Source: Chrysolina oricalcia
Taxonomy: Eukaryota > Arthropoda > Insecta > Coleoptera > Chrysomelidae
Assembly (NCBI GenBank): GCA_944452925.2
Contig: OX101828.2
Span: 44,083,696 to 44,147,695, forward strand
Direction of reading: 5' to 3'
DNA length: 64,000 nt
Shown: piece after piece, positions 35,320 to 45,261 of the stretch
Layout of the letters: every line of letters starts with the position of its first letter
Position numbering within the stretch: position 1 is the first letter of the stretch
The notes under the pieces: generated by a model
Told to the model about the DNA's origin: nothing
The model's database searches: none
The model's input: only the letters and a program-made list of their open reading frames with translations
Made by a program: the position numbers and the translations under genes

Positions 35320-36420
35320 ACTCAACGTTATCATACTTTAAAAACAAACTGTGAAATTATGAAGTGCTGAAAATGTCAACTGCTGAAAGAATTGAACTAT
35401 ATGTTGAAAAAAGAATAACTAAAGTAAGTTTAAGAAATAACGAATGAAATATGATGAAAGATATATAACTAAACCAAAAATAATAAATTAAGATTAAAAT
35501 TAAACCTGAAAATAAATTAGAATTAAAACTGAAATTGAATTAGAATTAAAACACCAAAGAAAACAAATTCCAAAGCGAGTTTGTCACTAATTCTGTCTTG
35601 AACTTACTTTAGTTATTCTATTTTCAACATATAGTTTAATTATTTCAGCATTTTTCATTTTCAGCACTTGTTTAGTTTCGCTCTTGTAAATTTGTCTATA
35701 AAAAAAATTTTGTTATTATACTTCTTTGAAATCACCCTATTTTAATTTTAACCATTTCAAATGTGCAACAATTTCACCGAGTTCTGGTTGAAAATCTGAA
35801 AAAAGAAGTTAACACAGTAAACTTCTCCCGAGTGTAATTTTATATCATAAATATTAACATATTTTCGTTTTATCTCCAACATGTTCAAACTGTGAAAACC
35901 CAAATAACTGTTCAATTTGCTGGTATTACAATTAACAAATAAATATTTGGTTTCTTTCCAAAAAACTGAACAATTCGTTACATAAACATAGAAAATACCC
36001 CATATATTTTGGTTATCACCTGTTGTAAATTTTCCTGTTCTGATAGTTCCTGATAACTTTCAATATTGGATTGGCTCTGACGCAGAACTTCTTGGTCCTC
36101 TAAAAACTGGAAATATGTAAAATACCACTTCCTACGCCGGATTTTTTGCTATCTATTACTTTCTTCCTTTCTTTTCTCACTGATCCTCTCATGGAATCTA
36201 TTTTCTTTTTAACAGTCTCCTTCGTCGCATCAGGGTCTACCTGCTGTACTTTCGTCACTAATTCCTGGTATGCTTTGTTTTTCATTATTTTGTTGCTATA
36301 TTCTTTGCAGTTTACATTCCACATACAAGGGTGACTTCTATATAACTCAATAAACTCTATTACAAAATCTTTGCTCCAAGTTCTTGTATCCACGTTTGAA
36401 AGTATTTTTGCAAGAAACAC
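34010..36420 (-). CDS. MADF-type DNA-binding accessory protein of Harbinger
   Basis: Three minus-strand exons fit: 36420-36126, 36099-36020 and 34486-34010. Borders are GTATTT, TTTTTAG, GTGATA and TATTATAG, and phases agree. They give about 283 residues without stops. Exon 1 is a MADF/Myb-SANT-like domain (TWSKDFVIEFIELYRSHPCMW, then NKAYQELVTKV). Exon 2 is a Gln/Glu-rich linker. Exon 3 has a Ser/Pro/Lys segment (KIPKRKADDVLD), then a helical C-terminus. In PIF/Harbinger elements such a second protein binds the transposase and carries it to the nucleus and to DNA. Exon 3 lies entirely inside the intron of the transposase gene on the other strand. The start at 36420 is the first ATG in frame; the exon map is my inference from splice consensus. 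Confidence 0.7.
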
Positions 36421-36655
36421 AACCTTTTCTAACGAGTTTTCGCTGTCGATGAATGACGGTTAAGATTGCTATGCCCACACACACGTCGACTTGCACGAAC
36501 CTGTTGGCACGTACGTGTAAAATTATGGTGGCGACCGTAATTAAAATTGCCGAGTAAGATTGTCAGTACTACGCCACACACTGCAATTTTGCACGCACAA
36601 TTTTACTCGCCACGGTTAAAGTTGTCGGGCAACATTGAAGTGTATGGGAGCCTTA

Positions 36656-36888
36656 ACAGCCGTATGCATAGTCAATCGCTAGCGACTCGCCAGAGTTTCG
36701 CCGTTCTCTACACAAGGCTTATAATGCACAGTTGAGCTCCAAAAAAGTGACAACTATGCGATAAGTCACATTTTGGCGTAATGCTGGCGATGTACCACTT
36801 TTTTGGAGCTCGACAGTGCATTATAGTTCTTGTGTAGCGAGCGGCGAAACTCTGGCGAGTCGCTGGATTTGACTATGCATACGGCTGT
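36656..36888. mobile_element. MITE with ACAGCCGTATGCATAGTC ends
   Basis: The ends are inverted over about 80 bases (ACAGCCGTATGCATAGTCAA at 36656, mirrored to 36888). TA is on both sides (36654-36655, 36889-36890). It adjoins the Harbinger element, with the Harbinger TAA duplication overlapping its first base. Confidence 0.75.
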
Positions 36889-37446
36889 TATAGTTAAAGA
36901 GCTGCCTATATGATTTACTGACAGGTGAGGAAACCGTCTGCTGGGCATGAAATATTTTCCTTGGTGTTGCCCCAAGTCGCCTGGATGTATTTTTAGAATG
37001 TCTCCAGGTCAAGGTCAAGGAGGGGGGGGGGGCGTTTGAAAACCAGTCAGTTTGTGACTGTATGCTGGTTTCACATTTCAGTAGATATGGTGCTGAATAT
37101 ACCTTCTACCAAGTTTGACTTGAGTCAAAGTTCCAGAGTTATGCCAAAAAACCGTTATTTTTTAAAATCGCGGTTTTTTCAGCTTAACACTGTATATTGA
37201 CATCGTTCGTAGGTCAAACTTGACAGAAGGTATGCACAGCACCATATCTACCGAAATGTGAAACCAGCAGACGGTCACAAACTGATTGGTGTTCAAACGC
37301 CCCCCCTCCCCCAACTTGACCTTGACCTGGAGAAAGTCCAAAAATACATCCAGGCGACTTGGGGCAACACCAAGAATTATATTTCAAGCCCAGCATACGG
37401 TTTCCTGACCTGTCAGTAAATCATATAGGCAGTTCTTTAACTATAA
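36889..37446. mobile_element. Long-hairpin MITE
   Basis: Bases 36889-37130 and 37200-37446 are inverted copies of one another (outer ends AGTTAAAGAGCTGCC / GGCAGTTCTTTAACT). The inner 70-base loop contains GGTTTTTTGG-like inverted stretches of its own. Almost the entire element folds on itself. It is noncoding. Confidence 0.75.
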
Positions 37447-37510
37447 GTTCTTTAGAAGTATTGAGTGTATCCAAGGCTTTTTTAAGATCCATGAAAACAC
37501 CTACCAATCA
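37447..37510 (-). pseudogene. LINE RT sliver
   Basis: The minus strand reads VGVFMDLKKALDTLNTSKEL, the first-Asp motif of a non-LTR reverse transcriptase. It is cut by the hairpin MITE on one side and stops before S1P exon 4 on the other. Confidence 0.55.
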
Positions 37511-37575
37511 CCTTTATCAAGATTTTACACACACCAACCATCAACAAAAAGAAGTTTATTCAAATTATAGCTCAC

Positions 37576-37781
37576 CCAAAACTTCCACGTAATATCCAGT
37601 ATTCCTCAAATTTTGATACATATCCTTGAAGTTGGTATGTATGTGATCGCCGTTCCAATCAAGCGGATCGTTCTTTATTTTGAGGTTATCTCTAGGAAAA
37701 TATCCAGGCGGATATCTCAGGTTATGATACTGATCCCACAGAATTCGTTTATTCCTTGGCGGTGTTGGGATAATTTTAGCT
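37576..37781 (-). CDS. S1P: Site-1 protease, coding exon 4
   Basis: This exon holds residues 598-667, 206 bases. It follows GTTACTTTCAG and ends at a GTGAGC donor in phase 1. It encodes AKIIPTPPRNKRILWDQYHN, LRYPPGYFPRDNLKIKNDPLD and WNGDHIHTNFKDMYQNLR, among the most conserved non-catalytic parts of S1P. It sits alone, with more than 9 kb of repeats on one side and 14 kb on the other. Confidence 0.96.
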
Positions 37782-38112
37782 CTGAAAGTAACGATAGTGT
37801 TCATCGGTTTTATGAGTTTAATTGATTATAAAAACAAAGAAACATCAAAAGAAAAAACACGATTTCAATAAAGAGGTTAACAATTATCAAACTGAAATTT
37901 GGTGAATTGATGTATACACGGAGACGAAATAATAGTCAGTGACTCATTCGTAGCTTTAGGGTGCCCAAGAGAGACAAGTGGAAGAGGGAAAGAAATTCCA
38001 GTGGCGGTCGGAAACAAATCTTCTTTAAATAAAATATTTATAATAACTATAATTGAATTTCAACACAATACATTAGAGTATTGTGTTGAAATTGTTGAAT
38101 CATCATCATCAA

Positions 38113-39148
38113 GCTTTGTTTGTAAACAAGTAACATAGCAACAGCCTAGTAACAACAAAACTCCTATATAATCAACGATACCTGATTCAAATATAGCGGG
38201 AAGGTAATGAATTGGTACATTTATTCCGATTTAAAAATTAACAAAATTTTATTGAAATCGGTCAGAAATTAAGTTATCTATATACCGCGGGAATTGAGAG
38301 CCTTAATAACCTTAGGCAATTGCTGTCCCTCGGGACGCAAACTTTGCCATCGGTAATTAAGGTCCTTATAATTCCTTTGATATACAGGGTGTTTCTTAAG
38401 TACGTGTAGAAACTTTAGGAGCATGTTGCTGACGTCGAAATAAGAAAAAAAGTTCCCATAAACACATGTCCGCAAGTTATTCGTTTCTAAGATAAAGAGT
38501 GTCAAAGTTTAATTCTTATATTTGTTTTCTGTGAATAAATTCCAAAATATTTGTGATATTCGAGTACAGTTTGGTATCTGGGATAATTTTTCAATGACAA
38601 AATCAAATTTTATAGTAATTGTGGAAAAACTAATTTCTAATTGAATTTATTTTAAATTTAAAAATGTTGTCATTCAAAATCACTTGCATCGGTTTTTTCG
38701 AATCTCGATAACTCGAAAACAGTTGCTCGCAGTGACATCTACCAAGAATATATTTTTTACACACACTAAATAATGAATATTGCCAAAAACCAAACATTAC
38801 CCAAATATCAAAATTATTTTGAAATTGTTCACAAAAATAAAAATAAGAATTCATCTTTGACACTCTGTATCTCAGAAACGAATAACTTGCGGACGAATGT
38901 TTATAGGAACTTTTCTTCTTATTTTGATGTCAGCAACACGCTCCTAAATTTTCTACACGTACTTAAGAAACACCCTGTATAAATAACTATTCTGACCGAT
39001 TTTAATAAAATTTTGTTTACTTTTAACACGGAATAAAAATTTCACTTTATTACTTTTCCGATGTATCTGAATCAGATACCGTCGAATATAATAGGAGTTT
39101 TGGTAGTTGACATGTTGTTGTTATACTACTTGTTTATAAACAAACCTG
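38113..39148. mobile_element. Foldback structure enclosing a MITE
   Basis: The outer inverted arms of about 160 bases (38113-38275 and 38985-39148, e.g. AACAAAATTTTATTGAAATC and its near mirror) surround a separate CAGGGTG-type MITE. The outer pair is more diverged than the inner one, so the outer element is older. Confidence 0.65.
38385..38977. mobile_element. CAGGGTG-type MITE related to the DD41D element
   Basis: The ends are CAGGGTGTTTCTTAAGTACG and the mirror, with inverted repeats of about 160 bases and TA on each side. The terminal sequence follows that of the 12575-16322 element in order (TTAAGTACGT, GAAACTTTAGGAG, ATAAACACATGTCC), so it is probably a non-autonomous relative. There is no coding content. 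Confidence 0.75.
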
Positions 39149-40505
39149 TAAAAGTTTTACCCGTAAAAGGTAGAGGGAATTAAAGAATCTTTAATATCCC
39201 AAGGAAGAACCATCTTTATTGATAGCGTAACCATGACGATATAAGCTTATAAAATCCCGGTCAGAAACAAAATAGTTAAAATGCGTAATAGCAATATGTA
39301 ATTATAATAGATTCTCCGTGTTATTTCATATATGAAATATATCGGCTGCATTACAAAATACAATACAAAAACAAGGCAATACTCCAATAATCCCGCAAGC
39401 ACGACTATGCAACCAGTATCAACATCCTAAATGCGGGAAATGCAATGAATCGGTCGTACAGTGTTGCAACGTCGATCAGTAAGCTCTATTGCACGATCCG
39501 AAATAAATTTGGCAACTGTGCGCGTTTTGTTTTGGAAAGCGGCATTTCAGTAAATCGATTGAGGGTACAAAAGGTTTTTACTATGAAATACTGAATATTA
39601 TTTTAAGAGGGGTTTAACCTTATTAGTGACTATTAGTAAAACAAGGAACGGAAGAAAATTAAATACTCGGAGCTCGCTGAATAAACTCGATATTTTTTTT
39701 CATCATCCGATTTTCGAATGTTGGATATAGGCATCTCACGAAGTACTTTTTCAGATATAAAAAAGAAAAACGTTGAAAAAATTGGCAGAACATTGACCAG
39801 ATTCACTAACTTTTATCTCAGGATCTGTTCTTTTTTTCGAAAAAGTACTTCGTAAAATGCCTCACTTATACATTTATCTATGTTTAAAAAAAAAATTGGA
39901 ATGATCCATTCAAAATTACATCGTCAAAGCGTTTTCTATTGAACCCCTGCAGACTCAATTTTCGAGCATTTATCTTCACTGATTCGAGCGCCCTCACATA
40001 ACTATGCTCTTTTACATGGATACTATGGATAACTGAATGAATTGTAGATTCATTCATTAGTAGAGAAATTATTCTGAAGCTATTCCGGAAATTTTAGCAC
40101 TGGAGATAAAACAAAAGAAGTTGTAAATGGGTTTATTGAAGTTGCAGATATGCCGAATTAGGTAGCCTATATAAGAATAATGAAGTTATATATTATCAAA
40201 TTGTAATTCTTATATATGTCATAATTCAATTTAACTTGAACATTTGCTTCCTGGAAATGGACAAATAATAAGTAATAAGGAGCAGATACGATTTGTTGAT
40301 AGATCGTCACTCACACAATTAGTTACTGAGAACTGGATATGTTTTGCAATTTGCAAGGGGCTGGCGAGCGACTGGCGGCAAGTCACAAAGGGACCAATTA
40401 TCCCGAAATGAGTGTCACAGAGAAGGGAGGAGGCTACCGTTAGAGTTTAGTTTGCTCTTGTATTGTGATAGTGTATTTTTCAATATTTGTTAATTAAGCA
40501 ACATT
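39149..40505. other. Intron 3 spacer, nothing recognised
   Basis: This is AT-rich intron without a repeat pair, motif or coding frame I can defend. A short frame starting at 40506 (MPNSNYRTRDKYRERLFLRK, 47 codons) has a plausible upstream context but no known family. Confidence 0.4.
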
Positions 40506-40633
40506 ATGCCAAATTCGAATTATCGAACTCGTGATAAATACCGTGAACGACTCTTTTTAAGAAAATTATCAGTTGTAATACCACAAGAGAGTGAGAATAA
40601 AGTGAAAATAATTAGACAGATTTTTCGAAAACT

Positions 40634-40706
40634 TGTTGCCAGGCAATAGACACGAGAGCCCGAAGGGCTCGAGTGGCTATTGCCAAATGGCAACAAGTTT
40701 GAGAAT
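40634..40706. repeat. 73-base near-perfect hairpin
   Basis: The outer stem is AAACTTGTTGCCA / TGGCAACAAGTTT, followed by GGCAATAG / CTATTGCC. A GC-rich apical stem, GAGAGCCC-gaa-GGGCTCGAG, is at the tip. It falls exactly where the recognisable P-like transposase frame begins, so it may be a tiny inserted foldback element. Confidence 0.7.
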
Positions 40707-43407
40707 CCATTGTTTTTTATCTATTTGATGTTCCACATTTATTAAAATCAACAAGGAATAACTTTTTCTCTTATAACTTTCATCTCGTTGATGGTGTTAC
40801 GCATAAATCATATTTAGAAACGATGTATACCCTTGATAAGGCAAAACAGTGTAAAGCTCTTTTGAGCTTTACGGATCACTTTGACACCCGAGTCCAGGTT
40901 TCGGAATCCTCGGGCGCCACCTCTGTTTAATGTGGGAAGGCCACTTGCTCCGGGCAGCTTCAGTGAAGAATGTATTACTCCAGGGGTCGCTTATGGTACC
41001 GACCTATTTACTGTTGGCCAGAAAGGCAGGCTTTAATTGCCCTTGCTGGGTTCGATTCCTGGGTACCTGCTGCTTTCAGATGTAATAAATAAAATGACAA
41101 TTGAAATTAATGACGTTTATTCATATCAACTAATGCCGGGTTAAAGCTCTATAGAAGTTTGGGTTAAAGTTCGGGTTAAATATCGGGTTGAATCTCAGGT
41201 TAAAACTCAGGTCAAAGCTCGGGTTAAAGCTCTACTAGCATACACAAGCGGACTTTCCAATCACCTTCAGGCACGAGATATTCAGATATCAAAAGCTTAG
41301 AGCTTGATATTTTGCACTCGGGAGTAAAATGCACGAACATCAGTGAGCTTAGCAGACAAAACTTCGAAAGTTCTAGAATTGCGGAAGGAGGGACTGCTTT
41401 TCAACTTGAATATGATACCCGGGAGTAAAGCTCCCTGCAATGCCAAGTTCAAGCTGATGCAACGGATTCAACTACCAGTCTGCTATTGCTCGACGGCCAG
41501 CTTAACAAACACGGCTATAGCTTCTACTCAATAGTGCGGAATTGCCTTTTCAACTTGAGGATGATACCCGGGAGTAAAGCTCCCTGCAATGCCAAGCTCA
41601 AGCTGGTGCAACAAACAGAGACACCCGGGAGTAAAACTCCCTGTAATGTCTTGATCTGATTAGTATAAGAGCCGTTCTGTTAAACTGGATGATTCCGAAA
41701 ATGGCAAGTTCAAATAAATAAAACATATATTTCTCGTGCCTGACAGGACTTACTTACTCCACCAAATAATTCACCTTGTACCTCTACTCGGACAACCTGT
41801 TGATTCGGCGGCGCTTACTGCAAGTCAAATTGGGCGACTTCGGCTCTGGTCGGCTCGTGCTGACTCCTCTCTGCTCTGCTGGTCTCGCTTCGGCTGGCTG
41901 GCTGGACTAACTCGTACACAACTGAATTCTCTAGTCGACTTTTGTCTAGAGCTCACCTAGCCCTCCCTTCCATCGGCCCCTTCCAGACTTGCGCGAAACG
42001 ATTTTGGGACTTAGAATAATTTCTACTTACTCTGTGACGTAGGCGGCTGGACTGGCTCTGCACGGCGTGACGATCGGACTGCTGCCCACGTATCGACTGA
42101 GGACTGAACTCTTTCGCTGTGAATTCCGTTCAGGTAGCCGTGGAGATTTGAATCGAGGCGGAGGGGGCTGATGTCGCGCGCTCAGTGAGCCTCAGGGATG
42201 TGACTTACATAACTGAAGCGCGTATATACTGGGGGTTCTATTTACACAAGGATAGTTTACGGATTTTACTCGAAAATGAATGACATTTTTATGTTTGTAA
42301 ATAACGGAGATATGATTAAATATTAAAACTAAATGGGAATGTGTTGCTTCTGCCTATCTAAGAACTAACAAATTAGTAACTTCGTTACAACAGTATAGGT
42401 TGGCGCCTAGGCTACGCGATGAACACCTAAATCCAAACAATTTTTAAAAAATGAAGGTGAAATTTGCTTCTCAAGTATTCAGTCACTCTGTGGCCGTTGC
42501 TATGCACACTTATAATTGACTTTGAAAAAATACCGGAAGAAGCCAAAGTAACTGCTAACTTTATTGAAGACATGAACAAATTGTTTGATATATTAAATTC
42601 AAGCAACTTGGAAACATGCCACGCTTTTATGGGAACCACAGCGCAATTTGAATTTTTAAATAAAATGGACACACTTTTTTCAATATTGAAAGTTTCAGGT
42701 AAGGCAGGAAAGAATGTAACAAATTCTCTTAAATTTATTTTCGGTTGGAGGCTTACTATTTCCTCAGTTTTACAATTATGGAAAATTTTGAAAAATAAAA
42801 ATTATAAATTTTTATTGACCCGTAATTTGAATCAGGATTGTCTTGAGAATGAGAATGAGGCAGAAGGCAGCAATTGTATGGAAGATAGTAGCGATATTTT
42901 GTTCACTATAACATCGGACTCGTTTAAAAAAATCGAATGTTTTCAGGAAAAAAAATACGAAAATATATCGCCAATCTTGAAATTAGTGTCAACCGATTAC
43001 AGGAATTTGATATCAGAGGAAGGCAATGTAAATGTCTCTTCACACATTCTTGTGATATTTGTTTACAATATTGTTCAATGTCCCAAAGAGACAAGTCCCC
43101 GATATTATATGAGCGAAAAGCTTACAACGCTAGCGGTAAGTTATTTGGTGGCTTAACAGTCCCCACAAATGATTTTTCACAATACCTAATAGGCTTAGAA
43201 AATATATTTGTTGCAAATTTCAATATTAATTGTATTCAACATGGTGTAGGACAGATATTTTCAAACGAATATTCTAATGTAAAATTTTCTCACCCATGTA
43301 GTAATTTTCCCCATGATTATTTGGTTTCTTTATATACTAGAGTGCGAATATATTACACATTAAAATTCGCAAACAGGCAAATAAGATCCCAATGTTCAGA
43401 TAAATAA
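40707..43407 (+). pseudogene. P-element/THAP9-like transposase, broken
   Basis: The first segment (40707-40849) reads YLFDVPHLLKSTRNNFFSYN, then VTHKSYLETMYTLDKAKQ. It is interrupted by a solo LTR and resumes at 42390 with RLAPRLRDEHLNPNNF and KMKVKFASQVFSHSVAV. Further on come KVTANFIEDMNKLFDILNSS, FLLTRNLNQDCLEN (a signature of the P/THAP9 catalytic region), FGGLTVPTNDFSQYL and finally RIYYTLKFANRQIR. There is a stop at 42443, a frameshift near 42515, a deletion after DCLEN, and a shift near 43050. The THAP N-terminus is not seen. It is the decayed transposase of a P-like element. Confidence 0.8.
40850..42389 (-). mobile_element. 1.54-kb solo LTR inside the P-like transposase
   Basis: It starts TGTAAAGCTC and ends CTTCGTTACA (TG...CA), with 4-base duplications ACAG on each side (40846-40849 and 42390-42393). 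The two halves of the transposase codons line up when it is removed. It is GC-richer than the neighbourhood. It contains internal tandem blocks: CGGGTTAAAGCTC-like repeats at about 41141-41235, and a roughly 62-base block at 41402 repeated at 41550 and partly at 41622. A TATA-like AGTATATACG on the minus strand near 42228, followed by CAGTC-type start motifs, suggests a minus-strand LTR promoter, but this is tentative. No retroelement genes are left. Confidence 0.8.
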
Positions 43408-43651
43408 AATCCAAAATTACAAATTTTGCAAAACTTGTAAATATTTAGAAAATGTAAATATATTTAGGTAAAAAATTTATGTATATCACTGAAAACGTCA
43501 TTTGTATTTACTCATTTTGTATTTTCTGTGGGACCTCTTTTTGAGTATCCCATATTTTTACCTTTCTGCAATTGAAGACATGTAATATCAGATATTTTCT
43601 GTTAGGTATTACAAAAAAAGATTTTTCAATTTTTCTCAATAGAATTTCATA
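43408..43651. other. 3' flank of the P-like element
   Basis: This is AT-rich noncoding sequence, presumably the former P-like 3' end. No inverted terminus was identified. Confidence 0.35.
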
Positions 43652-43653
43652 TA

Positions 43654-44701
43654 CAGGGCCCTGCAACTGCGCTCCGGTGGTCCATAGCTTCTATACAGCG
43701 CAACTTAAGAATTTCTTTCGAAGGCAAGCATGTTTCCTTCCTGAAAGAGTTTCTTTAGAAAATATTCCGAAGTATACAAGGTTACCCTGAAAAGTGCACC
43801 ACACCAAAGTTATGTTTTTTGTAATGGAACACCCTATATTTCTTCACATGGTTGAATAGAGATTACTTTGGCCATTCAAAAAATATATGGTCATGTATGT
43901 TCATCAACGTTATTTCCGGAGATATATCGATATTACTTCAAAAAACATAAGTTTTTCAACACTCTGTAACTCCTCGTGGAAAAATAATTCTAAAAACTTA
44001 TGGGAGGCGAAATGACTCAAATATGGTCTAGTGTCTGTAACATGACACACAGTTGAAATTTCAATACTTTTTGTGTACCGAATAAATCGAAACGCAAATT
44101 GAAAAATATCTTGTTTTTTTTTCAAATGGAAACCCATTCATTCAAGTTCAGTATTGGGAAGGCCATAAAATTTCCTTTCGAATGATATATCACACTTGGT
44201 ATTTACTTAACTTTGTAAATAACGTAAATTTCCAATTGAAAAAAAAAACAAGAAATCTTTCAATTTGCGTTTCGATCTATCCGGTACACAAAAAGAAATG
44301 AAATTTCAACTGTGTCATGTTACAGAAACTAGACTATATTGGAGTCATTTTGCCTTCAATAAGTTTTCAGAGTTATTTTTCTACGAGGAGTTACAGAGTG
44401 TTGAATGCCTTACGTTTTTTGAAGTAATATCGATATATCTCCGCTAATAACGTTGATGAACATACATGATTTCATTTTTTTTGAATGGTCAAAATACTCT
44501 CTATTCAACCATTTTATGAAATATGTTCCATTACAAAAAGTATAAGTTTGGTTTGGTGCACTTTTCTGGGTCACCGTGTATACTTCGTAATATTTTTCGA
44601 ACATACTCTCTCAAGAAGGAAACATGCTTGCATTCGAAAGACATTTTTAAGTTGCGCCGTTTAGAAGCTATAGACCACCGGAGCGCAGTTGCAGGACCCT
44701 G
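43654..44701. mobile_element. Foldback element with ~460-base TIRs
   Basis: The ends are CAGGGCCCTGCAACTGCGCT and the near-mirror, flanked by TA. The arms run to about 44110 and from about 44255 and differ by a few percent. The loop is only about 150 bases, so nearly the whole transcript would form a long hairpin. Its terminal CAGGG and TA target place it with the Tc1/mariner-type elements here. Confidence 0.85.
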
Positions 44702-45259
44702 TATAATCGTATAAAATCTGACTTATTTCAATTAAAGATCAAAAGCCAATATTTATACAAAAATATAACCATCAAATATAATGGATACTCAACGCCCGAC
44801 CCTCGTAGACATACTTTCCAGTAAACACATTGTTCACACTGTAGACTGACCCTCGTATCAGAGGTTTCTGCAGGTGTCCGTATGATTTACGACCGTTCAC
44901 AAAAAGAGCGGCATTTTTCGACCACATCAAAGGAGTTACCAGACTTATTAGTAAATCTATCGACGATGGCCGAGTTGTAAAAATAAAATGTAACACGAGC
45001 AGCTTCGTACGAATATGCGGATGGCGCTTTCAAGGCCAATTTTACTATAACGTAAATGGGCAATGAGCTGGAGTGAGACGCTATTAGATTTCTTTTAATA
45101 TTGGACTCCGCCTCCCTCACTCGAGATTCCTACTTCCCCCTTTACACCGAAAATTTACTTTGACCTTTTTCAGAAGGTAAACCTCTTCTTAAGCCGAGGT
45201 TGTTTCTGAACTAGTGACTGACGTCACTGACCATTATTTCCATCTCCGAGTATAGTATA
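44702..45259 (-). other. Unassigned segment with overlapping open frames
   Basis: Two minus-strand frames (45120-44887 and 44996-44772) read LPIYVIVKLALKAPSAYSYE and IRGSVYSVNNVFTGKYVYEG. They could be one frame broken by a shift. I do not recognise the product and there is no start or splice evidence. It may be an old insertion in intron 3. Confidence 0.3.
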
Positions 45260-45261
45260 TA

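Larger units (their letters stand above)
33345..36653. mobile_element. PIF/Harbinger-type transposon, two genes
   Basis: The inverted ends (AGGCCGCCATACACTGCAAT on the left, AGGCTCCCATACACTTCAAT as the mirrored right end) extend about 70 bases. They are flanked by the 3-base duplication TAA (33342-33344, 36654-36656), as expected for PIF/Harbinger. The element codes a DDE transposase on plus and a MADF-type DNA-binding protein on minus. The length is 3309 bases. An internal inverted repeat (35354-35424 and 35603-35672) lies between the genes. Confidence 0.93.

Noticed and set aside
40985..41065. B-box-like GGTTCGATTCC suggesting another tRNA or SINE
   Set aside because: It has no convincing A box at the right distance and lies within the solo LTR; a coincidence is likelier.
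44772..45120. A host gene nested in S1P intron 3
   Set aside because: Two overlapping frames look protein-like, but no start, splice site or family could be supported.
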